Origin: Candidatus Poribacteria bacterium WGA-3G
GTDB taxonomy: Bacteria > Poribacteria > WGA-4E > WGA-3G
DNA length: 64,000 nt
Direction: 5' to 3'
Assembly (NCBI GenBank): GCA_000406005.1
Contig: ASZN01000008.1
Coordinates: 87,899 to 151,898, forward strand
Within the stretch, counting starts at the first letter, position 1, and every line of letters starts with the position of its first letter. The notes below the pieces were generated by a model. The model searched no databases, was not told the DNA's origin, and saw only the letters and a list, made by a program, of their open reading frames with translations. This document shows positions 26,166 through 35,632 of this stretch, piece after piece. The translations under genes were made by a program, and so were the position numbers.

Positions 26166-26340
26166 GGAAATCTCCTTAACTATCGAAGGCATTCAGTTTT
26201 CAGTTGCCAGTTTGTACTGAAAATATCACTTTTAGGAAAATGTGTCAATGAAAAATGCCGGAGGCGTTCAGTTGTTGATGCTTCATTGGGTTTTAATTTT
26301 CGGTTAGATTTGTAGCTGCGCGATTTATGGTAGCTGGGAA

Positions 26341-26396
26341 CGGGCAATAATGCAGATCGCATTTGGGCGAGTACGCCACAGAATTGCCCTACTACG
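26341..26396. repeat. Degenerate GTAG-type REP pair
   Basis: CGGGCAATAATG at 26341 and GAATTGCCCTACTACGAACC near 26382 match the arms of the 22345-22366 repeat. Preceded at 26193-26215 by CAGTTTTCAGTTGCCAG. Confidence 0.55.
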
Positions 26397-26421
26397 AACC
26401 GCGTTTACCTATTGAAAATAT

Positions 26422-27168
26422 ATGTTCGCTATTATTCTTAAAGAACTTCGCTGTTATACGAATAGTGCCAAATATAGGCGTATCCAGATGTTGGTTCTCT
26501 GTGGATTTGCGCTGCTGCTGTTAATAGGAACGGTTGAATTCTATGCGCGTCGCAGGATTGACGTTGGACAGCAGACTTATAAACTCTGTATGATTTTCCT
26601 TTTTGTTGTTCAACTTTGGGTGGTTAGACATGCTGTTGAGGTATGGCATGCAGAACAGCAATCATCGGGTAGTGGAATAAATGGGGTCCTGCTTGCGTTA
26701 ACGCCGTTGGCAAATTGGAAAATCTTGGCGGGTAAGTTGAGTGCTGTTGTGCTTTGGGCGGTGTGGGGTATTTGGTTAACGGTTCCGCTGTTCGCACTTT
26801 CGAGTTACACCGGCGGTTTGGCGGTTTCGCAATTGATGAAATGTGGTGCGGTGTTGTCGGTGAGTTGCATCTTTTTCGCGCTTATCGGCATCGGTTGTGC
26901 GTTCCGTAATCCAACTGATCAGGCGAAAAGTATCGGTTATGGGATTATCTTGCTGCTGACCTTCCTGCCATTGATGCCGGTTCCGCCATTTGACACGATT
27001 CCGTTGTTGGATGCGATAAGTCCGTTATGTACGTTGTTGTCAATCTTCCGTGCGGATTCAACGCATCTGTGGTTGTGGAACATTGGACTGTTGGGTGTGC
27101 TATCTGTTGTGATGTTTCAGATTTTGACGAGCGTTTTGTCACGACTGAGATTGTGGTTGGAAAGATAA
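26422..27168 (+). CDS. ABC-2 type transporter permease-like protein, orphan
   Basis: 248 residues with six predicted helices. The opening MFAIILKELRCYTNSAKYRR is typical of ABC-2 permeases, and the helix order (LVLCGFALLLLIGTV, LCMIFLFVVQLWVV, LSAVVLWAVWGIWLTVPLF, CIFFALIGIGCAF, GIILLLTFLPLMP, IGLLGVLSVVMF) fits. No ATP-binding subunit is adjacent. It ends 3 bases before the first DUF6785-like gene, so the two are co-transcribed. Confidence 0.7.
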   Translation: MFAIILKELRCYTNSAKYRRIQMLVLCGFALLLLIGTVEFYARRRIDVGQQTYKLCMIFLFVVQLWVVRHAVEVWHAEQQSSGSGINGVLLALTPLANWKILAGKLSAVVLWAVWGIWLTVPLFALSSYTGGLAVSQLMKCGAVLSVSCIFFALIGIGCAFRNPTDQAKSIGYGIILLLTFLPLMPVPPFDTIPLLDAISPLCTLLSIFRADSTHLWLWNIGLLGVLSVVMFQILTSVLSRLRLWLER

Positions 27169-27171
27169 AAT

Positions 27172-29118
27172 ATGGCGAAGACACAAAAATATTCTGCAAA
27201 TCTTCAAGAGACATCGCAGTCTGGCCCCCCGGGTGTTACTTTTCGCGCGATTCTGCTTGGCATCATCCTCATCCCGCCGAATACCTATTTTATTATGGCA
27301 AACCATCTGCGTTACCGGAGTACACTGCCGACAACGATGTCGCTAATTTACAACGTAGTGGTGACGCTGGTGGTGCTGACCTGCCTAAATTTTCTGGTCA
27401 AACGGCTGCTGCCGCGCTTCGCGCTCCGACAGGGAGAATTGCTCACCGTCTACGTCATTCTCTCAATCTCTTCGGCGATCGCGGGACACGATATGATGCA
27501 GACGCTTGTGCCTGTGATTCCAAACGGCTTCTGGTTTGCCACCCCTGAAAACGAATGGCAACAACTCTTCTGGCGCTATCTGCCAAGCTGGATGACACTC
27601 AGCGATTTGTCTGTCTTACAAGATTTTTACAACGGGGAAGCCTCTTTTTACTCAACGCGGTATCTGGCGGCTTGGTGGGAACCGGTTTTATGGTGGACAA
27701 TCTTTCTGTCCGTGCTGATATGGGTGATGATATGCATCGATCTATTGCTTCGGAAGCAGTGGATCGAACGGGAACGGCTCACCTATCCAATCGTCCGGTT
27801 GCCAATAGAGATGACGCACTCAGACGGACGGCTCTTTAAAAACAAGATGCTGTGGGCAGGCTTCGCTATTGCAGCGAGCATTGAACTGATTAACGGCATC
27901 CACGCGTTTTTTCCAACCTTCCCAGAGATACCGGTCCGAAAGGTAGACCTTGGTATCTATTTCACTGAAAAGCCGTGGAGCGCAATCGGTTGGACCCCCG
28001 TTTATATCCTGTCATTCGGTGTAGGACTTGCCTTTTTAATGCCGTTAGAAATGTCCTTTTCGCTTTGGTTCTTTTACTTCTTCTGGAAAGGTGAGCGCAT
28101 CTTGGGAAGTGCGATGGGGTTACAGGCTTTGCCGGAATTTCCGTACGATGGACCGCAAGGGGTAGGCGCGTATCTGGGGATCGCCTGTTTTGGACTCTAC
28201 GGCGGACGTAAGCATTTCTATGCGATGTTTAGAAATGTGACTGGAAAGAGAGGTGCGTATCTTCCACCTGAAATGCGAGATACTACGGATTATCGGTGGC
28301 CGCTGGCAGGGTTGATAGGTGGTGTCCTTTTTCTTTTTATTTTTTCAAACCGTGCGGGGATGGCAATTTGGCTGATAGCGTTGTACTTTATTATCTATTA
28401 TCTCCTCGCGTTAGGCATTACACGGGTCCGTGCGGAGGTTGGTCCCCCGACACACGAGATGTTTTCGGCAAACCCGCGTCAATTTATTCTGGATTCGCTC
28501 GGTTCACGTATGATTCCACCACAGAGTTTAACGGTGCTGTCGCTGTATTTCGCGTTCAATCGTGGCTATCGCGCACATCCGATGCCACATACGTTGGAAG
28601 CGTTTAAACTTGTGGAAGTGGCGCATATGCGTGCGAGGCGGATGGTCATCGCGCTGATGTGCGGTGTCTTTTTCGGCATCCTTGCCTCATTCTGGGCGTA
28701 TCTGGCGGTTTCCTACAAGACGGGTGCGAATCCGTGGGTGGTAAAGGGGGGTTATAACATGCTCCGATCATGGCTCTATTACCCGACAGAAACAAACATC
28801 CCGGCGGTAACATTTATGGGTATCGGGTTTTTGTTTACAGGGTTGCTATGGTGGCTACGCACGCGTTTTCCGATGTTTCCATTTCATCCGACTGGCTATG
28901 CGGTCGCAAGTAGTACGTTGACCTTCGGTTGGCTCTGGTTCTCCGTTTTTATGAGTTGGGGAATCAAACACCTCATCTTGCGGTTCGGTGGTATCCGTCT
29001 CTACCATCGAGTGTTACCGCTCTTTTTGGGATTAATTCTCGGGCAATTCGTAGTCGGTGGCACGTGGGTGCTGATCCGACTTATCTGGGGTGTGTCGGTT
29101 TATTCTTTTTATCGTTAA
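27172..29118 (+). CDS. DUF6785/DUF6784-like multi-pass membrane protein, copy 1
   Basis: 648 residues with about 14 membrane helices and no signal peptide. Recognisable segments are GVTFRAILLGIILIPPNTY, AGHDMMQTLVPVIPNGFWFA, PLEMSFSLWFFYFFWKGER, ITRVRAEVGPPTHEMF and FPMFPFHPTGYAVASS. The family is large and uncharacterised, with a transporter-like build (somewhat like oligopeptide-type carriers, my inference). Copy 2 follows after a 245-base spacer and is roughly 88 percent identical by eye; a third, divergent copy is at 51289-53250. Confidence 0.75.
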   Translation: MAKTQKYSANLQETSQSGPPGVTFRAILLGIILIPPNTYFIMANHLRYRSTLPTTMSLIYNVVVTLVVLTCLNFLVKRLLPRFALRQGELLTVYVILSISSAIAGHDMMQTLVPVIPNGFWFATPENEWQQLFWRYLPSWMTLSDLSVLQDFYNGEASFYSTRYLAAWWEPVLWWTIFLSVLIWVMICIDLLLRKQWIERERLTYPIVRLPIEMTHSDGRLFKNKMLWAGFAIAASIELINGIHAFFPTFPEIPVRKVDLGIYFTEKPWSAIGWTPVYILSFGVGLAFLMPLEMSFSLWFFYFFWKGERILGSAMGLQALPEFPYDGPQGVGAYLGIACFGLYGGRKHFYAMFRNVTGKRGAYLPPEMRDTTDYRWPLAGLIGGVLFLFIFSNRAGMAIWLIALYFIIYYLLALGITRVRAEVGPPTHEMFSANPRQFILDSLGSRMIPPQSLTVLSLYFAFNRGYRAHPMPHTLEAFKLVEVAHMRARRMVIALMCGVFFGILASFWAYLAVSYKTGANPWVVKGGYNMLRSWLYYPTETNIPAVTFMGIGFLFTGLLWWLRTRFPMFPFHPTGYAVASSTLTFGWLWFSVFMSWGIKHLILRFGGIRLYHRVLPLFLGLILGQFVVGGTWVLIRLIWGVSVYSFYR

Positions 29119-29215
29119 CTCGCGAATCTGTGTGCTGCCGAAAGGCGATGAACGCATAGCGAGTACGCGCTAAAAATGGTTGAAAGCGGTGCAAACTTAG
29201 GTTTTACTCAATATA

Positions 29216-29351
29216 ATACCATTTCTAATTGATGATTCCTCTTAAAAGTGCCACCATTTTTGGATTATGTCCGGTTCGGTTAGAAACCGAACCTACCGGG
29301 CCTGGGTGGACGGTGTGTGGTTAATGCAATATAAACTTTTAGAAATGGTAT
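29216..29351. mobile_element. MITE-like element with nested GTAG REP
   Basis: ATACCATTTCTAA at 29216-29228 and its exact inverse TTAGAAATGGTAT at 29339-29351. Inside, at 29271-29303, sits CCGGTTCGGTTAG followed by AAACCGAACCTACCGG, the GTAG-type REP also seen at 24529 and 24619. It occupies the spacer of the tandem gene duplication. Confidence 0.75.
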
Positions 29352-29363
29352 AACTTCAAAAAC

Positions 29364-31310
29364 ATGGTAAACGCATCAAAATATCCCTCAAATCCTCAAG
29401 AAACACCGCAGCCTGGGCATCCGGGCGTTACTTTCCGCGCGATTCTGCTCGGCATCATCCTCATCCCGCCGAATACTTACTTTATTATGGCGAACCATCT
29501 GCGTTACTGGAGTACGCTGCCGACGACGATGTCGCTGATTTACAATGTCGTGGTGACGCTGATGGTGTTGACGTGCCTGAATTTCTTGCTGAAGTTGCTG
29601 TTGCCGCGCTTCGCGCTCCGACAAGCGGAACTCCTCACGATCTATGTTATCCTCTCACTCTCTTCGGCGATCGCTGGACACGACATGATGCAGACGGTTG
29701 TGCCTGTTATTCCAAACGGTTTCTGGTTTGCGACACCAGAAAACGAATGGCAGCAACTCTTTTGGCGGTATCTACCGAGTTGGATGACGCTTGATGATTT
29801 GTCGGTGTTGCAAGATTTCTACGACGGTGATACGACTTTTTATACGCCGCGGTATTTGGCGGCGTGGTGGGAACCGATCTTATGGTGGACGATTTTCTTG
29901 TCCGTCCTTATGTGGGTGATGATCTGCATCGATCTGCTTCTGCGAAAGCAGTGGATCGAACGGGAGCGGCTCACCTATCCGATCGTCCGTTTGCCGATAG
30001 AGATGACGTATTCGGATGGACGGCTCTTTAAGAACAAAATGTTGTGGGCAGGCTTCGCGATTGCTGGCGGCATTGACCTGATTAACGGTATCCACGCCTT
30101 TTTTCCGGCGTTCCCAGAGATACCCGTCCGTAAAGCGGACCTCGGTATCTATTTCACTGAGAAACCGTGGAACGCAATCGGCTGGACTCCTGTGTATATC
30201 CTTTCGTTTGGGGTCGGACTGGCATTTTTAATGCCGTTGGAGATGTCATTTTCGCTCTGGTTTTTCTATCTATTCTGGAAAGGCGAACGGGTGTTGGGCA
30301 GTGCGATGGGGTTACAAGTATTGCCGGGTTTCCCGTACGATGGACCGCAAGGCGTGGGTGCGTATTTGGCTATCGCCTGTTTCGGACTCTACGGCGGACG
30401 TAAGCATTTTTATGCGATGTTTAGAAACCTATTTGGGAAGCGAGACGCAAATCTGCCGCCTGAGATGCAGGACACAACAGATTACCGGTGGCCACTGGCG
30501 GGTTTAATCGGTGGCGTGCTTTTCCTGTTTATTTTTTCGCATCGTGGTGGGATGGCGGTTTGGATGATTGCGCTGTACTTCGCCATCTATTATCTTCTTG
30601 CTTTGGGGATCACGCGGGTCCGCGCGGAGGTCGGCCCCCCGACACACGAGATGTTTGTGGCGAACCCGCGTCAGTTTATTCTGGATTCGCTCGGTTCACG
30701 TCCGATTCCGCCGCCGAGTTTAACGATGATGTCACTGTATTATGCGTTCAATCGGGGATACCGTGCCCACCCGATGCCACACACTCTGGAAGGATTTAAA
30801 CTTGTTGAGGTGACGAATATGCGGGCAAGACGCATGGTCATCGCGATGATGTGCGGCGTGTTTTTCGGTATCCTTGCCTCGTTCTGGGCATATCTGGTTG
30901 TATCCTATGACATTGGTGCGAATCCGGGTTTAGGAAATGGTGGTTATCACAGACTCCGCACTTGGCTCTATTATCCGTCGGAAACGAACATCCCTGCGGT
31001 GACATTTATGGGCGTCGGGTTTCTGTTCACAGGATTGCTGTGGTGGTTGCGTACCCGTTTCCCGATGTTCCCGTTTCATCCGACGGGTTATGCTGTCGCA
31101 AGTAGTATGTGGACCTTCGGATGGTTATGGTTCTCTGTGTTGATTAGTTGGGGGATCAAAAACCTCATCTTGCGGTTCGGTGGTATCCGTCTCTATCATC
31201 GGGTGTTGCCACTCTTTTTAGGACTAATTCTTGGGCAATTTATTGTCGGCGGCACGTGGGTGCTGATTCGGCTGATTTGGGGGGTCTCTGTTTATTCGTT
31301 TTATCGTTAA
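29364..31310 (+). CDS. DUF6785/DUF6784-like multi-pass membrane protein, copy 2
   Basis: 648 residues, collinear with copy 1 without gaps; differences are spread evenly, mostly conservative, with clusters near residues 355-375 (NLFGKRDANL versus NVTGKRGAYL) and 515-530. Both copies keep AEVGPPTHEMF and the FPFHPTGYAVASS loop, so both are probably functional. A recent tandem duplication is the simplest origin. Confidence 0.75.
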   Translation: MVNASKYPSNPQETPQPGHPGVTFRAILLGIILIPPNTYFIMANHLRYWSTLPTTMSLIYNVVVTLMVLTCLNFLLKLLLPRFALRQAELLTIYVILSLSSAIAGHDMMQTVVPVIPNGFWFATPENEWQQLFWRYLPSWMTLDDLSVLQDFYDGDTTFYTPRYLAAWWEPILWWTIFLSVLMWVMICIDLLLRKQWIERERLTYPIVRLPIEMTYSDGRLFKNKMLWAGFAIAGGIDLINGIHAFFPAFPEIPVRKADLGIYFTEKPWNAIGWTPVYILSFGVGLAFLMPLEMSFSLWFFYLFWKGERVLGSAMGLQVLPGFPYDGPQGVGAYLAIACFGLYGGRKHFYAMFRNLFGKRDANLPPEMQDTTDYRWPLAGLIGGVLFLFIFSHRGGMAVWMIALYFAIYYLLALGITRVRAEVGPPTHEMFVANPRQFILDSLGSRPIPPPSLTMMSLYYAFNRGYRAHPMPHTLEGFKLVEVTNMRARRMVIAMMCGVFFGILASFWAYLVVSYDIGANPGLGNGGYHRLRTWLYYPSETNIPAVTFMGVGFLFTGLLWWLRTRFPMFPFHPTGYAVASSMWTFGWLWFSVLISWGIKNLILRFGGIRLYHRVLPLFLGLILGQFIVGGTWVLIRLIWGVSVYSFYR

Positions 31311-31324
31311 TAGAAAAAAATAGG

Positions 31325-31354
31325 TTGAGATGTGACGCGCATATATGATAAAAT
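31325..31354 (+). promoter_or_regulatory. Candidate promoter of the restriction-like operon
   Basis: TTGAGA at 31325-31330, 18 bases, TAAAAT at 31349-31354. It lies about 125 bases before the first gene. Confidence 0.45.
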
Positions 31355-31480
31355 ATCACAGAGGATTTAAGACATAATACACAACTACTATCTAGAAATC
31401 GACTCGCTGTTTATCAGTTTGCCCGAGCAGCCGAGCGTAGAAAACCAAGAAGTTTCAGTCAAAAATGGATGGGGTATGTT

Positions 31481-33523
31481 ATGATACAAACAGATACCTT
31501 TCAAAAAATACTGGGAGTAGATCCAACCCAACTGCAAGCGTTCAGACCAGATGAAATTCAAGTTCTGAACAAAAGAATCTCTACCCGAAAGGTGAACGGC
31601 AAGACTGGTTTATTCATCGCTTGTCCGATTCGGAATAAGGAAGTTCAGTTGGAACATGAGGAGTATATTCGGCAACTTTACGGAAGAAGGCTTCTTGAAG
31701 AGTATAAATACCCAAAAGATCGATTAAAATTTGAATATTCCATCAGTCTTGGGCAGGAAATCCGGCGTGCCGACATTGTTGTTCTTGACAAAGACCAACA
31801 AAATACCCCTTACATTATCGTTGAAGTGAAAAAACCGTGGCTGTTGGAAGGTAAAGCTCAACTTCGTTCCTACTGTGATGCGGCGGGTGCGCCCATTGGA
31901 GTATGGACGAATGGTCAGCAAGCTTCCTACTATTATCGTAAACATCCCAATTATTTTCAGGAAATTACGGATATACCTAACTCAGAGCAGACTCTGAACG
32001 ATATTCTCAGCGAACCTTTTACTCTCAAAAGCCTGATTCTCAAGGATAAACTTGTCACAGAACAGAAATCTCTGAAAGACATCATCGTGGAATTAGAGGA
32101 TGAAGTGTTGGCTAATGCCGGCGTTAATGTCTTTGAGGAAGTTTTTAAGCTCATTTTTATCAAACTTTATGATGAGTTCAAGAGCCAAAAAGACAAAGAG
32201 AATATCGACCGTTTCCTCCATCAGCACCTCTCACCCTCCGGCGAAAGACATACCCGGGATTATAAGAGCGTAGTGGCAGAGGTTCGAGATGACAGTTTTC
32301 GGCGGATGAAGTTTAGAAATACTGGACAAACCGATGCTGAGTTGCGTGCGGTTCTTCAAAGGCTTTTTGACGGTGCACGAAGTCAGTGGACCGGGGTTTT
32401 TCCAGAAATTTCAACGTTTAAACTTTCGGACAAGCATTTGTCTATCTGTGTCTCAAGTTTGCAAAATGTCAAGTTATTTAATGCCGATTTACAAGATGTT
32501 GAGGACGCGTTTGACCACCTTTTGGGTGGACGTGGAAGCGGACGGTCTTTTACACCACGGCATGTCGTTGATATGTGTGTGAAAATGCTTAATCCTAAGC
32601 GCGGTGAATCCATGATTGATCCCGCTGCTGGTACTTGTCGTTTTCCAATTCATACGGTTTTCAAGATTACCGGAACTTCATTTATTAATGCTAAAATTCC
32701 AATTGAGGAAAAGGAATATGTCCGTAAGGTGTTTGGTATTGATTTCAGCGAAACAGCGGTCCGGGTCGCCAGGGTTCTGAATCTGATAGCCGAGAATGAG
32801 GTAACTAATGTATTGCCCCTTAATGCACTAGACTATGAACGTTGGGATGACATGGCTGAAAACTATAGCGTATGGCACAGGGTCTACGGTGAAGGATTTG
32901 ATAGGCTCAAAACACTCAGGACAGAGAAAGATGGAAATAGACTATTTAACTTCGACATTTTGATGGTACACCCCCCCTTTGGCATTCCGATTAAAGATAG
33001 GTGCATTCTTAATCAATACAGACTCGGCAGCCAGGAGGATCATGAACGTCCGCGAATCCGAGTGAGACACGAGACCCTTTTTATTGAGCGGAGTATAGAT
33101 TTGCTGAAACCGGGAGGACGGATGGCGATTATTCTTCCACAAAGTTTCTTCAATAACACTGCTGATAAATCTGTCCGAGATTTCATAGCTACGCACACAC
33201 GTATACTGGCTGTTGTTGGGTTACATGCCAATACTTTTGAGCCCGGTACTGCTATCAAGACCAGCGTTTTATTTCTACAAAAATGGAACAGCGATCCACA
33301 AAAGGGACCTCTCTGTTCCAAGGTTGATGACTACCCAGTTTTTTTGGCAACGAGTGAACAAAGTGGTAAGGATAATGCTGGCAATTACATTTACCTAACA
33401 AATAACGACGGTTCTCCCATCATTGAGCACGACTTGCACAATCACGATGGCGAGTTGCCTGATGGCATTGCCGAAGCCTTTATTGAGTGGGCAAAGCGTG
33501 AAGAATTAAGTTTCTGGAGTTAG
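31481..33523 (+). CDS. HsdR-N nuclease domain fused to a degenerate N6-adenine methylase
   Basis: 680 residues from ATG 31481 (an ATG at 31469 is an alternative). The N-terminal HSDR_N-type domain (about 45-125) keeps a PD-(D/E)xK set: RRADIVV (D98) and YIIVEVKKP (E115, K117). A helical linker leads to an HsdM-like methylase domain (about 205-625). The SAM-binding motif I reads DPAAGTCRF (380-388) against the usual DPACGSGGF, and the catalytic NPPF reads HPPF (497-500). Later motifs (LKPGGRMAIILPQSFF) are conserved. It is followed 1 base later by the HEPN gene and then HsdS. Methyltransferase activity is doubtful. Confidence 0.85.
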   Translation: MIQTDTFQKILGVDPTQLQAFRPDEIQVLNKRISTRKVNGKTGLFIACPIRNKEVQLEHEEYIRQLYGRRLLEEYKYPKDRLKFEYSISLGQEIRRADIVVLDKDQQNTPYIIVEVKKPWLLEGKAQLRSYCDAAGAPIGVWTNGQQASYYYRKHPNYFQEITDIPNSEQTLNDILSEPFTLKSLILKDKLVTEQKSLKDIIVELEDEVLANAGVNVFEEVFKLIFIKLYDEFKSQKDKENIDRFLHQHLSPSGERHTRDYKSVVAEVRDDSFRRMKFRNTGQTDAELRAVLQRLFDGARSQWTGVFPEISTFKLSDKHLSICVSSLQNVKLFNADLQDVEDAFDHLLGGRGSGRSFTPRHVVDMCVKMLNPKRGESMIDPAAGTCRFPIHTVFKITGTSFINAKIPIEEKEYVRKVFGIDFSETAVRVARVLNLIAENEVTNVLPLNALDYERWDDMAENYSVWHRVYGEGFDRLKTLRTEKDGNRLFNFDILMVHPPFGIPIKDRCILNQYRLGSQEDHERPRIRVRHETLFIERSIDLLKPGGRMAIILPQSFFNNTADKSVRDFIATHTRILAVVGLHANTFEPGTAIKTSVLFLQKWNSDPQKGPLCSKVDDYPVFLATSEQSGKDNAGNYIYLTNNDGSPIIEHDLHNHDGELPDGIAEAFIEWAKREELSFWS

Positions 33524-33524
33524 A

Positions 33525-34136
33525 ATGGCTCAATCCGATAACAAAAATATCCGTGTTTGGAAGGAAAGAGCTGCAATTGATTATGTGCCTCCATTTATGA
33601 ATTTGTGGCTCTGCTTGAACGCGTGGATGAACAACGAGTCCAAAGAAGGGTTAGTCGAACGCGACAAATTAAATAAACTTAAGAAGGATCCGAGTCAACT
33701 CCTTGATCGATTTCAGGGGCTCATGCGTGCTGAGGACATCCAGGCAACGCTTTTCAGAAGTTACTTTGCAGAATTGCATCGTGCCTTGATAAATACTCAT
33801 ATCCCTTACCATAAATTTCCTGGTAAAATTGTTCGTTTTGACTGTTGCCTTATTGATCAGACTAACCCTCACTTCGAGTCTATCTTAGTGCCACAAGAAG
33901 AAATTACGGGGGACTTGCCTTTTGAAAACAGTGAAATTGAACAAGAAGTGATAAAATTGGATGATGACGTGTGGGTTGAAGGGAACACAGAGCATTTGTT
34001 CAAGGCTTATATAGAGATTGTCTATCAGGTAAGATGTAACCTCTTTCACGGGGATTTAGTACCGGACATTGAAAACCATAGGGTAATCCGCCTTCTCTAC
34101 TTGACACTCTTTATGATTATGGAGGACATTGGTTGA
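33525..34136 (+). CDS. HEPN-like protein inside the restriction-like operon
   Basis: 203 residues, all helical. The start (FMNLWLCLNAWMN) resembles HEPN families found next to defence genes. Near the end is YQVRCNLFHG, giving R170-X4-H175, the HEPN ribonuclease signature. HEPN proteins are often RNA-cutting toxins or effectors. It sits between the methylase-like gene (1-base gap) and hsdS (TGATG overlap), so all three are co-translated. A defence effector role is inferred. Confidence 0.6.
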   Translation: MAQSDNKNIRVWKERAAIDYVPPFMNLWLCLNAWMNNESKEGLVERDKLNKLKKDPSQLLDRFQGLMRAEDIQATLFRSYFAELHRALINTHIPYHKFPGKIVRFDCCLIDQTNPHFESILVPQEEITGDLPFENSEIEQEVIKLDDDVWVEGNTEHLFKAYIEIVYQVRCNLFHGDLVPDIENHRVIRLLYLTLFMIMEDIG

Positions 34137-35563
34137 TGCAATATTCAATAGTCAATTTCTCAGAATTTAAAGCGGATGATTTCAGAATTGATGCCGAATA
34201 TTGGCACCCTGACTTCATTGAGAACGCCCATCTCGTTTCACCACATCAGAAGATGAGAGATTTTGTGTCTTCAGACATCCTCAACATCAAATCGACTCCC
34301 ATAAATCGAGACTTTGAGTACCTTGGAAGTTCCCAAATTTCGCTGAAGAGTTTTGAATATAAAACAACAAGAGTGCAATTGGGCGAGGAACCGGAACGGG
34401 CGTATCACCTTTTAGAAAAAGGCGATGTTGTTGTTTCTACAGTGATGCCTGATCAGAATGCCGTTGCCCTTATTGAAACTGATGGTGTTGTTGGTAGCAG
34501 CGATCTAGCTGTTCTAAGATCCAACGGCATACAACCAGAGTATCTCTTGGCTTTTTGCAAAACAACCTATTTTGTAAACTGTTTAATACGAGCAAATAAG
34601 GGGAGTCTATATCCTGCCGTATCAATTAGGGACGTTTTGGATACAGCCTTGTTTGTTCCATCTGATTCCTTTGAGGCGTTGATTGTTAAAGCCGTTAAAA
34701 CTTCTATTTTTGATATTGATAGATCTAAACAGATTTATGCCCAAGCGGAAAGCCTTCTTCTTTCCGAACTGGGTTTGGCAAACTGGCGGCCGAAATCGCA
34801 GTTAACCTTCGTCAAAAACTTCTCCGATATGCAACGCGCAGGACGTATTGACTCGGATTACTTCCAACCGAGGTACGAAGAGGTTGTCAATGCTATTCGG
34901 AATTACCCTGGCGATTCGGATACATTGGGAAATTTGGTTACGCTTAAACAATGCATTGAGGTGGAGAGATTGGAAGACCTTGAAGAGGGTATCCCGTTTG
35001 TGTGCGCCAGCGATCTCAACCCATTTGAAATCACCACGGAAAAATACATTTCCGAAGAACTATATGCCGAAATGCAAGAACACCAACCGCAAAAAGGTGA
35101 AATCCTTTTGAGTAAAGATGGAACTCCCGGCATCGCTTATTATTTTCGCAAAAGACCGAAAAGAATGATTCCGAGTAGTGGGATACTCCGATTAAAAAGC
35201 GATACCGATAAAGTCGGGCGTGAATATCTAACGCTGGTCCTTAATTCGATTTTGACACAAGAACAGGTTCAACGAGATGTTGCCGGAAGTTCATTAATCC
35301 CTCGTTGGAGATTGGATCAGGTAGCGGCAACGCTGATTCCGTTTCTATTGAAAGAAAAGCAGATTGAAATTGAACAAAGCATATCCGAATCTTTCAGGCT
35401 GCGTAACGGTTCCAAAAAACTTTTAGAACATGTGAAGAAAACTGTCGAAATCGCAATAGAACAAGGTGAACGAGCTGCTAGCAACTGGTTAGAATCCATA
35501 CGTCGGAATCGTAATAGACAGGATGGAATGAAAACCAGAAATGGAACATACTACGCGAATTGA
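34136..35563 (+). CDS. hsdS: Type I restriction specificity subunit HsdS
   Basis: 475 residues from ATG 34136, within TGATG of the previous stop. Two target recognition domains separated and followed by coiled-coil spacers: the first half ends with VKAVKTSIFDIDRSKQIYAQ, the second with LLKEKQIEIEQSISESFRL. Repeated features such as LLEKGDVVVSTV and KGEILLSKDG are the TRD beta-strand signatures. It gives DNA-sequence specificity to the complex. No HsdR translocase is in the window. Confidence 0.9.
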   Translation: MQYSIVNFSEFKADDFRIDAEYWHPDFIENAHLVSPHQKMRDFVSSDILNIKSTPINRDFEYLGSSQISLKSFEYKTTRVQLGEEPERAYHLLEKGDVVVSTVMPDQNAVALIETDGVVGSSDLAVLRSNGIQPEYLLAFCKTTYFVNCLIRANKGSLYPAVSIRDVLDTALFVPSDSFEALIVKAVKTSIFDIDRSKQIYAQAESLLLSELGLANWRPKSQLTFVKNFSDMQRAGRIDSDYFQPRYEEVVNAIRNYPGDSDTLGNLVTLKQCIEVERLEDLEEGIPFVCASDLNPFEITTEKYISEELYAEMQEHQPQKGEILLSKDGTPGIAYYFRKRPKRMIPSSGILRLKSDTDKVGREYLTLVLNSILTQEQVQRDVAGSSLIPRWRLDQVAATLIPFLLKEKQIEIEQSISESFRLRNGSKKLLEHVKKTVEIAIEQGERAASNWLESIRRNRNRQDGMKTRNGTYYAN

Positions 35564-35632
35564 ATTCACCAATCTAATACGCCGAATTCACGAATAGTAC
35601 TATTTTGTGTGTTTGAAGGCTTTCGACTTCAA

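Noticed and set aside
27027..27548. 173-residue frame overlapping the ABC-2-like permease and transporter genes
   Set aside because: Shadow of the two well-supported genes in another frame.
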